From Oasisia sp. SBJ-2009 (Eukaryota > Annelida > Polychaeta > Sabellida > Siboglinidae), in assembly GCA_964017155.1 (NCBI GenBank), contig OZ024855.1:124001-188000 (forward strand): DNA of 64,000 bases, read 5' to 3'. Shown one piece after another: positions 23,601 to 37,700 of the stretch (its first letter is position 1; each line of letters begins with the position of its first letter). The translations under genes and the position numbers were made by a program. Under the pieces are notes generated by a model, which was not told the DNA's origin, searched no databases, and worked only from the letters and a program-made list of their open reading frames with translations.

Positions 23601-23684
23601 GCGCGCAACTTCACGCGCACTCTCTCATAAAAGCACGTATACTCTCAATTTGTTTTCAGTATTTCACTATTTGGCACTTATGTA
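20661..23684. repeat. Three copies of a 1,008-bp H-R dimer (units 41-46)
   Basis: Each dimer is an H unit with CGCCTCTTGG followed by an R unit with TTGCAATTAT and TTTACGCC. The H units at 21669 and 22677 share TATGATTTAT. The R units at 21165 and 22173 share GACCTCGCTG. The H units at 20661 and 21669 have CAGCGG in an otherwise H core, whereas the one at 22677 has CAGAGG. The staggered private markers show successive duplications and not one triplication. Confidence 0.82.
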
Positions 23685-26600
23685 CAAGTCGGAAACACCT
23701 CAATGTTGCTACTATATCAGTATTTTTGCCAACATTTGATACTTGATTAAATTAATTCATTCAATTTTAATCATCTTGCGCGTATTTATGTTTTATAAAC
23801 AGCGCGTCTTGGCAAACTTTTGAGGTCGAAAAGACAGCGCGATTTGTGCCAGTTGCAAGCGCAGCGGTGCATGTTACTGCGCTGAGCATACGAAATGAGC
23901 GATAAACAGTTTGTTTATGCCGACCGCGCTGTCTTTTCGACCTCAAAAGTCTGCTAAGACGCGCTGTATATAAAACATTAATATGCGCAAGATGATTATA
24001 ATTGATTGAATTAACAAAATCAAGTATCAAATGTTGGCAAAAATACAGTTATAATACCAAAATTGATGTGGGCCCGACTTGTACATGAGTGCCAACACTT
24101 GCGGGCGCGTACCTTCACGCGCAATCTCTCATAAAAGCACGTATACTCTCAATTTGTTTTCAGTATTTCACTATTTGGCACTTATGTACAAGTCGGAAAC
24201 ACCTCAATGTTGCTACTATATCAGTATTTTTGCCAACATTTGATACTTGATTAAATTAATTCATTATATTTTAATCATCTTGCGCGTATTTATGTTTTAT
24301 AAACAGCGCGTCTTGGCAAACTTTTGAGGTCGAAAAGACAGCGCGATTTGTGCCAGTTGCAAGCGCAGCGGTGCATGTTACTGCGCTGAGCATACGAAAT
24401 GAGCGATAAACAGTTTGTTTATGCCGACCGCGCTGTCTTTTCGACCTCAAAAGTCTGCTAAGACGCGCTGTATATAAAACATTAATATGCGCAAGATGAT
24501 TATAATTGATTGAATTAACAAAATCAAGTATCAAATGTTGGCAAATATACAGTTATAATACCAAAATTGAGGTGGGCCCGACTTGTACATCAATGCCTAC
24601 ACTTGCGGGCGCGCAACTTCACGCGCACTCTCTCATAAAAGCACGTATACTCTCAATTTGTTTTCAGTATTTCACTATTTGGCACTTATGTACAAGTCGG
24701 ACCCACCTCAATGTTGCTATTATATCAGTATTTTTACCAACATTTGATACTTGATTAAATTAATTCATTCAATTATAATCATCTTGCGCGTATTTATGTT
24801 TTATAAACAGCGCCTCTTGGCAAACTTTTGAGGTCGAAAAGACAGCGCGAATTATGCCAGTCGCAAGCGCAGAGGTGCATGTTACTGCGCTGTGCATATG
24901 AAATGAGCGATAAACAGTTTGTTTATGCCGACCACGCTGTCTTTTCGACCTCAAAAGTCTGCTAAGACGCGCTGTATATAAAACATTAATATGCGCAAGA
25001 TGATTATAATTGATTGAATTAACAAAATCAAGTATCAAATGTTGGCAAAAATACAGTTATAATACCAAAATTGAGGTGGGCCCGACTTGTACATGAGTGC
25101 CAACACTTGCGGGCGCGTACCTTCACGCGCAATCTCTCATAAAAGCACGTATACTCTCAATTTGTTTTCAGTATTTCACTATTTGGCACTTATGTACAAG
25201 TCGGAAACACCTCAATGTTGCAATTATATCAGTATTTTTGCCAACATTTGATACTTGATTAAATTAATTCATTCAATTTTAATCATCTTGCGCGTATTTA
25301 TGTTTTATAAACAGCGCGTCTTGGCAAACTTTTGAGGTCGAAAAGACAGCGCGATTTGTGCCAGTCGCAAGCGCAGCGGTGCATGTTACTGCGCTGAGCA
25401 TACGAAATGAGCGATAAACAGTTTGTTTATGCCGACCGCGCTGTCTTTTCGACCTCAAAAGTCTGCTAAGACGCGCTGTATATAAAACATTAATATGCGC
25501 AAGATGATTATAATTGATTGAATTAACAAAATCAAGTATCAAATGTTGGCAAAGATACAGTTATAATACCAAAATTGAGGTGGGCCCGACTTGTACATAA
25601 ATGCCTAAACTTGCGGGCGCGCAACTTCACGCGCACTCTCTCATAAAAGCACGTATACTCTCAATTTGTTTTCAGTATTTCACTATTTGGCACTTATGTA
25701 CAAGTCGGACCCACCTCAATGTTGCTATTATATCAGTATTTTTGCCAACATTTGATACTTGATTAAATTAATTCATTCAAATGTAATCATCTTGCGCGTA
25801 TTTATGTTTTATAAACAGCGCGTCTTGGCAAACTTTTGAGGTCGAAAAGACAGCGCGATTTGTGCCAGTCGCAAGCGCAGCGGTGCATGTTACTGCGCTG
25901 AGCATACGAAATGAGCGATAAACAGTTTGTTTATGCCGACCGCGCTGTCTTTTCGACCTCAAAAGTCTGCTAAGACGCGCTGTATATAAAACATTAATAT
26001 GCGCAAGATGATTATAATTGATTGAATTAACAAAATCAAGTATCAAATGTTGGCAAATATACAGTTATAATACCAAAATTGAGGTGGGCCCGACTTGTAC
26101 ATAAATGCCTACACTTGCGGGCGCGCAACTTCACGCGCACTCTCTCATAAAAGCACGTATACTCTCACTTTGTTTTCCGTATTTCACTATTTGGCACTTA
26201 TGTACAAGTCGGACCCACCTCAATGTTGCTATTATATCAGTATTTTTGCCAACATTTGATACTTGATTAAATTAATTCATTCAAATGTAATCATCTTGCG
26301 CGTATTTATGTTTTATAAACAGCGCGTCTTGGCAAACTTTTGAGGTCGAAAAGACAGCGCGATTTGTGCCAGTCGCAAGCGCAGCGGTGCATGTTACTGC
26401 GCTGAGCATACGAAATGAGCGATAAACAGTTTGTTTATGCCGACCGCGCTGTCTTTTCGACCTCAAAAGTCTGCTAAGACGCGCTGTATATAAAACATTA
26501 ATATGCGCAAGATGATTATAATTGATTGAATTAACAAAATCAAGTATCAAATGTTGGCAAATATACAGTTATAATACCAAAATTGAGGTGGGCCCGACTT

Positions 26601-26708
26601 GTACATAAATGCCTACACTTGCGGGCGCGCAACTTCACGCGCACTCTCTCATAAAAGCACGTATACTCTCACTTTGTTTTCCGTATTTCACTATTTGGCA
26701 CTTATGTA
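23685..26708. repeat. Mixed block ending in a near-identical unit pair (units 47-52)
   Basis: Units 48-53 follow the order seen at units 4-9: R with a CATCAATGCC loop, H with CGCCTCTTGG, R with TTGCAATTAT, two R units with ATTCAAATGT, then H. Unit 48 has a private ATTATATTTT. Units 51 and 52 (25701-26204 and 26205-26708) look identical on reading, including TTTTCCGTATTTC, and are probably a very recent duplication. Unit 49 has a private GAATTATGCC. Confidence 0.78.
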
Positions 26709-29700
26709 CAAGTCGGACCCACCTCAATGTTGCTATTATATCAGTATTTTTGCCAACATTTGATACTTGATTAAATTAATTCATTCAATTATAATCATCT
26801 TGCGCGTATTTATGTTTTATAAACAGCGCGTCTTGGCAAACTTTTGAGGTCGAAAAGACAGCGCGAATTGTGCCAGTCGCAAGCGCAGAGGTGCATGTTA
26901 CTGCGCTGTGCATATGAAATGAGCGATAAACAGTTTGTTTATGCCGACCACGCTGTCTTTTCGACCTCAAAAGTCTGCTAAGACGCGCTGTATATAAAAC
27001 ATTAATATGGGCAAGATGATTATAGTTGATTGAATTAACAAAATCAAGTAACAAATGTTGGCAAAAATACAGTTATAATACCAAAATTGATGTGGGCCCG
27101 ACTTGTACATGTGTGCCAACACTTGCGGGCGCGTACCTTCACGCGCAATCTCTCATAAAAGCACGTATACTCTCAATTTGTTTTCAGTATTTCACTATTT
27201 GGCACTTATGTACAAGTCGGAAACACCTCAATGTTGCTACTATATCAGTATTTTTGCCAACATTTGATACTTGATTAAATTAATTCATTCAATTTTAATC
27301 ATCTTGCGCGTATTTATGTTTTATAAACAGCGCGTCTTGGCAAACTTTTGAGGTCGAAAAGACAGCGCGATTTGTGCCAGTTGCAAGCGCAGCGGTGCAT
27401 GTTACTGCGCTGAGCATACGAAATGAGCGATAAACAGTTTGTTTATGCCGACCGCGCTGTCTTTTCGACCTCAAAAGTCTGCTAAGACGCGCTGTATATA
27501 AAACATTAATATGCGCAAGATGATTATAATTGATTGAATTAACAAAATCAAGTATCAAATGTTGGCAAATATACAGTTATAATACCAAAATTGAGGTGGG
27601 CCCGACTTGTACATCAATGCCTACACTTGCGGGCGCGCAACTTCACGCGCACTCTCTCATAAAAGCACGTATACTCTCACTTTGTTTTCCGTATTTCACT
27701 ATTTGGCACTTATGTACAAGTCGGACCCACCTCAATGTTGCTATTATATCAGTATTTTTGCCAACATTTGATACTTGATTAAATTAATTCATTCAATTAT
27801 AATCATCTTGCGCGTATTTATGTTTTATAAACAGCGCGTCTTGGCAAACTTTTGAGGTCGAAAAGACAGCGCGAATTGTGCCAGTCGCAAGCGCAGAGGT
27901 GCATGTTACTGCGCTGTGCATATGAAATGAGCGATAAACAGTTTGTTTATGCCGACCACGCTGTCTTTTCGACCTCAAAAGTCTGCTAAGACGCGCTGTA
28001 TATAAAACATTAATATGGGCAAGATGATTATAATTGATTGAATTAACAAAATCAAGTATCAAATGTTGGCAAAAATACAGTTATAATACCAAAATTGATG
28101 TGGGCCCGACTTGTACATGTGTGCCAACACTTGCGGGCGCGTACCTTCACGCGCAATCTCTAATAAAAGCACGTATACTCTCAATTTGTTTTCAGTATTT
28201 CACTATTTGGCACTTATGTACAAGTCGGAAACACCTCAATGTTGCTACTATATCAGTATTTTTGCCAACATTTGATACTTGATTAAATTTATTCATTCAA
28301 TTTTAATCATCTTGCGCGTATTTATGTTTTATAAACAGCGCGTCTTGGCAAACTTTTGAGGTCGAAAAGACAGCGCGATTTGTGCCAGTTGCAAGCGCAG
28401 CGGTGCATGTTACTGCGCTGAGCATACGAAATGAGCGATAAACAGTTTGTTTATGCCGACCGCGCTGTCTTTTCGACCTCAAAAGTCTGCTAAGACGCGC
28501 TGTATATAAAACATTAATATGCGCAAGATGATTATAATTGATTGAATTAACAAAATCAAGTATCAAATGTTGGCAAATATACAGTTATAATACCAAAATT
28601 GAGGTGGGCCCGACTTGTACATCAATGCCTACACTTGCGGGCGCGCAACTTCACGCGCACTCTCTCATAAAAGCACGTATACTCTCACTTTGTTTTCCGT
28701 ATTTCACTATTTGGCACTTATGTACAAGTCGGACCCACCTCAATGTTGCTATTATATCAGTATTTTTGCCAACATTTGATACTTGATTAAATTAATTCAT
28801 TCAATTATAATCATCTTGCGCGTATTTATGTTTTATAAACAGCGCGTCTTGGCAAACTTTTGAGGTCGAAAAGACAGCGCGAATTGTGCCAGTCGCAAGC
28901 GCAGAGGTGCATGTTACTGCGCTGTGCATATGAAATGAGCGATAAACAGTTTGTTTATGCCGACCACGCTGTCTTTTCGACCTCAAAAGTCTGCTAAGAC
29001 GCGCTGTATATAAAACATTAATATGGGCAAGATGATTATAATTGATTGAATTAACAAAATCAAGTATCAAATGTTGGCAAAAATACAGTTATAATACCAA
29101 AATTGATGTGGGCCCGACTTGTACATGTGTGCCAACACTTGCGGGCGCGTACCTTCACGCGCAATCTCTCATAAAAGCACGTATACTCTCAATTTGTTTT
29201 CAGTATTTCACTATTTGGCACTTATGTACAAGTCGGAAACACCTCAATGTTGCTACTATATCAGTATTTTTGCCAACATTTGATACTTGATTAAATTAAT
29301 TCATTCAATTTTAATCATCTTGCGCGTATTTATGTTTTATAAACAGCGCGTCTTGGCAAACTTTTGAGGTCGAAAAGACAGCGCGATTTGTGCCAGTTGC
29401 AAGTGCAGCGGTGCATGTTACTGCGCTGAGCATACGAAATGAGCGATAAACAGTTTGTTTATGCCGACCGCGCTGTCTTTTCGACCTCAAAAGTCTGCTA
29501 AGACGCGCTGTATATAAAACATTAATATGCGCAAGATGATTATAATTGATTGAATTAACAAAATCAAGTATCAAATGTTGGCAAAGATACAGTTATAATA
29601 CCAAAATTGATGTGGGCCCGACTTGTACATGTGTGCCAACACTTGCGGGCGCGTACCTTCACGCGCAATCTCTAATAAAAGCACGTATACTCTCAATTTG

Positions 29701-30740
29701 TTTTCAGTATTTCACTATTTGGCACTTATGTACAAGTCGGAAACACCTCAATGTTGCTACTATATCAGTATTTTTGCCAACATTTGATACTTGATTAAAT
29801 TAATTCATTCAATTTTAATCATCTTGCGCGTATTTATGTTTTATAAACAGCGCGTCTTGGCAAACTTTTGAGGTCGAAAAGACAGCGCGATTTGTGCCAG
29901 TTGCAAGCGCAGCGGTGCATGTTACTGCGCTGAGCATACGAAATGAGCGATAAACAGTTTGTTTATGCCGACCGCGCTGTCTTTTCGACCTCAAAAGTCT
30001 GCTAAGACGCGCTGTATATAAAACATTAATATGCGCAAGATGATTATAATTGATTGAATTAACAAAATCAAGTATCAAATGTTGGCAAATATACAGTTAT
30101 AATACCAAAATTGAGGTGGGCCCGACTTGTACATCAATGCCTACACTTGCGGGCGCGCAACTTCACGCGCACTCTCTCATAAAAGCACGTATACTCTCAC
30201 TTTGTTTTCCGTATTTCACTATTTGGCACTTATGTACAAGTCGGACCCACCTCAATGTTGCTATTATATCAGTATTTTTGCCAACATTTGATACTTGATT
30301 AAATTAATTCATTCAATTATAATCATCTTGCGCGTATTTATGTTTTATAAACAGCGCGTCTTGGCAAACTTTTGAGGTCGAAAAGACAGCGCGAATTGTG
30401 CCAGTCGCAAGCGCAGAGGTGCATGTTACTGCGCTGTGCATATGAAATGAGCGATAAACAGTTTGTTTATGCCGACCACGCTGTCTTTTCGACCTCAAAA
30501 GTCTGCTAAGACGCGCTGTATATAAAACATTAATATGGGCAAGATGATTATAATTGATTGAATTAACAAAATCAAGTATCAAATGTTGGCAAAAATACAG
30601 TTATAATACCAAAATTGAGGTGGGCCCGACTTGTACATGAGTGCCAACACTTGCGGGCGCGTACCTTCACGCGCAATCTCTCATAAAAGCACGTATACTC
30701 TCAATTTGTTTTCAGTATTTCACTATTTGGCACTTATGTA
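26709..30740. repeat. H-R dimer series with TTTTCCGTATTTC (units 53-60)
   Basis: H units with ATATGGGCAAG, GATGTGG and a CATGTGTGCC loop alternate with R units that have a CATCAATGCC loop and TTTTCCGTATTTC. The dimer is repeated at 26709, 27717 and 28725. Unit 58 (29229-29732) is a hybrid: an R left half with GGCAAAGAT, then GATGTGG and the CATGTGTGCC loop. Units 55 and 58 share TCTAATAAAAG, so a three-unit segment was also copied. Unit 53 has private changes (TTATAGTTGA, AAGTAACAAA). Confidence 0.8.
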
Positions 30741-33700
30741 CAAGTCGGACCCACCTCAATGTTGCTATTATATCAGTATTTTTGCCAACATTTGATACTT
30801 GATTAAATTAATTCACTCAATTTTAATCATCTTGCGCGTATTTATGTTTTATAAACAGCGCGTCTTGGCAAACTTTTGAGGTCGAAAAGACAGCGCGATT
30901 TGTGCCAGTTGCAAGCGCAGCGGTGCATGTTACTGCGCTGAGCATACGAAATGAGCGATAAACAGTTTGTTTATGCCGACCGCGCTGTCTTTTCGACCTC
31001 AAAAGTCTGCTAAGACGCGCTGTATATAAAACATTAATATGCGCAAGATGATTATAATTGATTGAATTAACAAAATCAAGTATCAAATGTTGGCAAATAT
31101 ACAGTTATAATACCAAAATTGAGGTGGGCCCGACTTGTACATCAATGCCTACACTTGCGGGCGCGCAACTTCACGCGCACTCTCTCATAAAAGCACGTAT
31201 ACTCTCAATTTGTTTTCAGTATTTCACTATTTGGCACTTATGTACAAGTCGGACCCACCTCAATGTTGCTATTATATCAGTATTTTTACCAACATTTGAT
31301 ACTTGATTAAATTAATTCATTCAATTATAATCATCTTGCGCGTATTTATGTTTTATAAACAGCGCCTCTTGGCAAACTTTTGAGGTCGAAAAGACAGCGC
31401 GAATTGTGCCAGTCGCAAGCGCAGAGGTGCATGTTACTGCGCTGTGCATATGAAATGAGCGATAAACAGTTTGTTTATGCCGACCACGCTGTCTTTTCGA
31501 CCTCAAAAGTCTGCTAAGACGCGCTGTATATAAAACATTAATATGCGCAAGATGATTATAATTGATTGAATTAACAAAATCAAGTATCAAATGTTGGCAA
31601 AAATACAGTTATAATACCAAAATTGAGGTGGGCCCGACTTGTACATGAGTGCCAACACTTGCGGGCGCGTACCTTCACGCGCAATCTCTCATAAAAGCAC
31701 GTATACTCTCAATTTGTTTTCAGTATTTCACTATTTGGCACTTATGTACAAGTCGGAAACACCTCAATGTTGCAATTATATCAGTATTTTTGCCAACATT
31801 TGATACTTGATTAAATTAATTCATTCAATTTTAATCATCTTGCGCGTATTTATGTTTTATAAACAGCGCGTCTTGGCAAACTTTTGAGGTCGAAAAGACA
31901 GCGCGATTTGTGCCAGTCGCAAGCGCAGCGGTGCATGTTACTGCGCTGAGCATACGAAATGAGCGATAAACAGTTTGTTTATGCCGACCGCGCTGTCTTT
32001 TCGACCTCAAAAGTCTGCTAAGACGCGCTGTATATAAAACATTAATATGCGCAAGATGATTATAATTGATTGAATTAACAAAATCAAGTATCAAATGTTG
32101 GCAAAGATACAGTTATAATACCAAAATTGAGGTGGGCCCGACTTGTACATAAATGCCTAAACTTGCGGGCGCGCAACTTCACGCGCACTCTCTCATAAAA
32201 GCACGTATACTCTCAATTTGTTTTCAGTATTTCACTATTTGGCACTTATGTACAAGTCGGACCCACCTCAATGTTGCTATTATATCAGTATTTTTGCCAA
32301 CATTTGATACTTGATTAAATTAATTCATTCAAATGTAATCATCTTGCGCGTATTTATGTTTTATAAGCAGCGCGTCTTGGCAAACTTTTGAGGTCGAAAA
32401 GACAGCGCGATTTGTGCCAGTCGCAAGCGCAGCGGTGCATGTTACTGCGCTGAGCATACGAAATGAGCGATAAACAGTTTGTTTATGCCGACCGCGCTGT
32501 CTTTTCGACCTCAAAAGTCTGCTAAGACGCGCTGTATATAAAACATTAATATGCGCAAGATGATTATAATTGATTGAATTAACAAAATCAAGTATCAAAT
32601 GTTGGCAAATATACAGTTATAATACCAAAATTGAGGTGGGCCCGACTTGTACATAAATGCCTACACTTGCGGGCGCGCAACTTCACGCGCACTCTCTCAT
32701 AAAAGCACGTATACTCTCACTTTGTTTTCCGTATTTCACTATTTGGCACTTATGTACAAGTCGGACCCACCTCAATGTTGCTATTATATCAGTATTTTTG
32801 CCAACATTTGATACTTGATTAAATTAATTCATTCAATTATAATCATCTTGCGCGTATTTATGTTTTATAAACAGCGCGTCTTGGCAAACTTTTGAGGTCG
32901 AAAAGACAGCGCGAATTGTGCCAGTCGCAAGCGCAGAGGTGCATGTTACTGCGCTGTGCATATGAAATGAGCGATAAACAGTTTGTTTATGCCGACCACG
33001 CTGTCTTTTCGACCTCAAAAGTCTGCTAAGACGCGCTGTATATAAAACATTAATATGGGCAAGATGATTATAATTGATTGAATTAACAAAATCAAGTATC
33101 AAATGTTGGCAAAAATACAGTTATAATACCAAAATTGATGTGGGCCCGACTTGTACATGTGTGCCAACACTTGCGGGCGCGTACCTTCACGCGCAATCTC
33201 TCATAAAAGCACGTATACTCTCAATTTGTTTTCAGTATTTCACTATTTGGCACTTATGTACAAGTCGGAAACACCTCAATGTTGCTACTATATCAGTATT
33301 TTTGCCAACATTTGATACTTGATTAAATTAATTCATTCAATTTTAATCATCTTGCGCGTATTTATGTTTTATAAACAGCGCGTCTTGGCAAACTTTTGAG
33401 GTCGAAAAGACAGCGCGATTTGTGCCAGTTGCAAGCGCAGCGGTGCATGTTACTGCGCTGAGCATACGAAATGAGCGATAAACAGTTTGTTTATGCCGAC
33501 CGCGCTGTCTTTTCGACCTCAAAAGTCTGCTAAGACGCGCTGTATATAAAACATTAATATGCGCAAGATGATTATAATTGATTGAATTAACAAAATCAAG
33601 TATCAAATGTTGGCAAATATACAGTTATAATACCAAAATTGAGGTGGGCCCGACTTGTACATCAATGCCTACACTTGCGGGCGCGCAACTTCACGCGCAC

Positions 33701-33764
33701 TCTCTCATAAAAGCACGTAAACTCTCACTTTGTTTTCAGTATTTCACTATTTGGCACTTATGTA
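30741..33764. repeat. Last block of the left domain (units 61-66)
   Basis: The order is R (CATCAATGCC loop), H with CGCCTCTTGG, R with TTGCAATTAT, R with ATTCAAATGT and TTTTCCGTATTTC, H with ATATGGGCAAG, then R. This repeats the order of units 48-54 with one ATTCAAATGT unit fewer. Unit 66 has a private CACGTAAACTC. It is the last unit in the window with CTACTAT in the left arm or GTTGCAAGC in the core. Confidence 0.78.
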
Positions 33765-34271
33765 CAAGTCGGACCCACCTCAATGTTGCTATTATATCAG
33801 TATTTTTACCAACATTTGATACTTGGTTAAATTAATTCATTCAATTATAATCATCTTGCGCGTATTTATGTTTTATAAACAGCGCGTCTTGGCAAACTTT
33901 TGAGGTCGAAAATACAGCACGATTTGTGCCAGTCGCAAGCGCAGCGGTGCATGTTATTGCGCTGAGCATATGAAATGAGCGATAAACAGTTTGTTTATGC
34001 CGACCGCGCTGTCTTTTCGACCTCGAAACTCTGCTAAGACGCGCTGTATATAAAACATAAATATGCGCAAGATGAATATCATTGATTGAATTAACAAAAT
34101 CAATATCAAATGTTGGCAAAAATACAGTTATAATACCAAAATTGAGGTGGGCCCGACTTGTACATAAGTGCCAACACTTGCGGACGCGTACCTTCACGCG
34201 CACTCTCTCATAAATAAAATCACGTATACTCTCAATTTGTTTTCAGTATTTCACTATTTGGCACTTATGTA
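33765..34271. repeat. Most divergent monomer, 507 bp (unit 67)
   Basis: This unit has more private changes than any other I read: ACTTGGTTAAATT, GAAAATACAGCACG, CCTCGAAACTCTGC, ACATAAATATGCG, GATGAATATCATTG, GCGGACGCG and ACATAAGTGCC. It has a one-base deletion (CAATATCAAA for CAAGTATCAAA) and a 4-bp gain in CATAAATAAAATCACG, which gives 507 bp. Its core mixes R and H bases (TTATTGCG with GAGCATATG). It lies where the left-domain haplotypes stop. Isolated divergent units often mark places that escaped recent homogenisation. Confidence 0.88.
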
Positions 34272-34774
34272 CAAGTCGGACCCACCTCAATGTTGCTATT
34301 ATATAAGTATTTTGCCAACATTTGATACTTGATTAAATGAATTCATTCAATTATAATCATCTTGCGCGTATATATGTTTTATAAACAGCGCGTCTTGGCA
34401 AACTTTTGAGGTCGAAAAGGCAGCGCGAATTGTGCCAGTCGCAAGCGCAGCGGTGCATGTTACTGCGCTGAGCATACGAAATGAGCGATAAACAGTTTGT
34501 TTATGCCGACCGCGCTGTCTTTTCGACCTCAAAAGTCTGCTAAGACGCGCTGTATATAAAACATTAATATGCGCAAGATGATTATAATTGATTGAATTAA
34601 CAAAATCAAGTATCAAACGTTGGCAAAGATACAGTTATAATACCAAAATTGAGGTGGGCCCGACTTGTACATAAATGCCTACACTTGCGGGCGCGCAACT
34701 TCACGCGCACTCTCTCATAAAAGCACGTATACTCTCAATTTGTTTTCAGTATTTCACTATTTGGCACTGATGTA
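34272..34774. repeat. Second boundary unit, 503 bp, first with GAATTC (unit 68)
   Basis: The unit loses one T in AGTATTTTGCC and has AAATGAATTC, creating the first EcoRI-type GAATTC of the window (34339-34344). It has GTATATATGT, GAAAAGGCAGCG and TCAAACGTTGG. The left part resembles the later 503-bp H units, but the core is R. It ends with GGCACTGATGTAC. It may be an older relative, or a recombinant, of the 503-bp H lineage to the right. Confidence 0.82.
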
Positions 34775-37700
34775 CAAGTCGGACCCACCTCAATGTTGCT
34801 ATTATATCAGTATTTTTACCAACATTTGATACTTGATTAAATTAATTCATTCAATTATAATCATCTTGCGCGTATTTATGTTTTACAAACAGCGCGTCTT
34901 GGCAAACTTTTGAGGTCGAAAAGACAGCGCGAATTGTGCCAGTCGCAAGCGCAGAGGTGCATGTTACTGCGCTGTGCATATGAAATGAGCGATAAACAGT
35001 TTGTTTATGCCGACCACGCTGTCTTTTCGACCTCAAAAGTCTGCTAAGACGCGCTGTATATAAAACATTAATATGCGCAAGATGATTATAATTGATTGAA
35101 TTAACAAAATCAAGTATCAAAGGTTGGCAAAAATACAGTTATAATACCAAAATTGAGGTGGGCCCGACTTGTACATGAGTGCCAACACTTGCAAGCGCGT
35201 ACCTTCACGCGCAATCTCTCATAAAAGCACGTATACTCTCAATTTGTTTTCAGTATTTCACTATTTGGCACTTATGTACAAGTCGGAAACACCTCAATGT
35301 TGCTATTATATCAGTATTTTTGCCAACATTTGATACTTGATTAAATTAATTCATTCAATTTTAATCATCTTGCGCGTATTTATGTTTTATAAACAGCGCG
35401 TCTTGGCAAACTTTTGAGGTCGAAAAGACAGCGCGATTTGTGCCAGTCGCAAGCGCAGCGGTGCATGTTACTGCGCTGAGCATACGAAATGAGCGATAAA
35501 CAGTTTGTTTATGCCGACCGCGCTGTCTTTTCGACCTCAAAAGTCTGCTAAGACGCGCTGTATATAAAACATTAATATGCGCAAGATGATTATAATTGAT
35601 TGAATTAACAAAATCAAGTATCAAAGGTTGGCAAAAATACAGTTATAATACCAAAATTGAGGTGGGCCCGACTTGTACATGAGTGCCAACACTTGCGGGC
35701 GCGTACCTTCACGCGCAATCTCTCATAAAAGCACGTATACTCTCAATTTGTTTTCAGTATTTCACTATTTGGCACTTATGTACAAGTCGGAAACACCTCA
35801 ATGTTGCTATTATATCAGTATTTTTGCCAACATTTGATACTTGATTAAATTAATTCATTCAATTTTAATCATCTTGCGCGTATTTATGTTTTATAAACAG
35901 CGCGTCTTGGCAAACTTTTGAGGTCGAAAAGACAGCGCGATTTGTGCCAGTCGCAAGCGCAGCGGTGCATGTTACTGCGCTGAGCATACGAAATGAGCGA
36001 TAAACAGTTTGTTTATGCCGACCGCGCTGTCTTTTCGACCTCAAAAGTCTGCTAAGACGCGCTGTATATAATACATTAATATGCGCAAGATTATTATAAT
36101 TGATTGAATTAACAAAATCAAGTATCAAATGTTGGCAAAGATACAGTTATAATACCAAAATTGAGGTGGGCCCGACTTGTACATAAATGCCTACACTTGC
36201 GGGCGCGCAACTTCACGCGCACTCTCTCATAAAAGCACGTATACTCTCAATTTGTTTTCAGTATTTCACTATTTGGCACTTATGTACAAGTCGGACCCAC
36301 CTCAATGTTGCTATTATATCAGTATTTTTACCAACATTTGATACTTGATTAAATTAATTCATTCAATTATAATCATCTTGCGCGTATTTATGTTTTATAA
36401 ACAGCGCGTCTTGGCAAACTTTTGAGGTCGAAAAGACGGCGCGAATTGTGCCAGTCGCAAGCGCAGAGGTGCATGTTACTGCGCTGTGCATATGAAATGA
36501 GCGATAAACAGTTTGTTTATGCCGACCACGCTGTCTTTTCGACCTCAAAAGTCTGCTAAGACGCGCTGTATATAAAACATTAATATGCGCAAGATGATTA
36601 TAATTGATTGAATTAACAAAATCAAGTATCAAATGTTGGCAAAAATACAGTTATAATACCAAAATTGAGGTGGGCCCGACTTGTACATGAGTGCCAACAC
36701 TTGCGGGCGCGTACCTTCACGCGCAATCTCTCATAAAAGCACGTATACTCTCAATTTGTTTTCAGTATTTCACTATTTGGCACTTATGTACAAGTCGGAA
36801 ACACCTCAATGTTGCTATTATATCAGTATTTTTGCCAACATTTGATACTTGATTAAATTAATTCATTCAATTTTAATCATCTTGCGCGTATTTATGTTTT
36901 ATAAACAGCGCGTCTTGGCAAACTTTTGAGGTCGAAAAGACAGCGCGATTTGTGCCAGTCGCAAGCGCAGCGGTGCATGTTACTGCGCTGAGCATACGAA
37001 ATGAGCGATAAACAGTTTGCTTATGCCGACCGCGCTGTCTTTTCGACCTCAAAAGTCTGCTAAGACGCGCTGTATATAAAACATTAATATGCGCAAGATG
37101 ATTATAATTGATTGAATTAACAAAATCAAGTATCAAATGTTGGCAAAGATACAGTTATAATACCAAAATTGAGGTGGGCCCGACTTGTACATAAATGCCT
37201 ACACTTGCGGGCGCGCAACTTCACGCGCACTCTCTCATAAAAGCACGTATACTCTCAATTTGTTTTCAGTATTTCACTATTTGGCACTTATGTACAAGTC
37301 GGACCCACCTCAGTGTTGCTATTATATCAGTATTTTTACCAACATTTGATACTTGATTAAATTAATTCACTCAATTATAATCATCTTGCGCGTATTTATG
37401 TTTTATAAACAGCGCGTCTTGGCAAACTTTTGAGGTCGAAAAGACAGCGCGATTTTTGCCAGTCGCAAGCGCAGCGGTGCATGTTACTGCGCTGTGCATA
37501 TGAAATGAGCGATAAACAGTTTGTTTATGCCGACCACGCTGTTTTTTCGACCTCAAAAGTCCGCTAAGACGCGCTGTATATAAAACATTAATATGCGCAA
37601 GATGATTGTAATTGATTGAATTAACAAAATCAAGTATCAAATGTTGGCAAATATACAGTTATAATACCAAAATTGAGGTGGGCCCGACTTGTACATAAAT

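Noticed and set aside
33841..34203. Longer antisense frame of 120 codons over the divergent unit
   Set aside because: It arises from the private substitutions and 1-bp loss of unit 67, which extend the usual repeat frame. It is not evidence of a gene.
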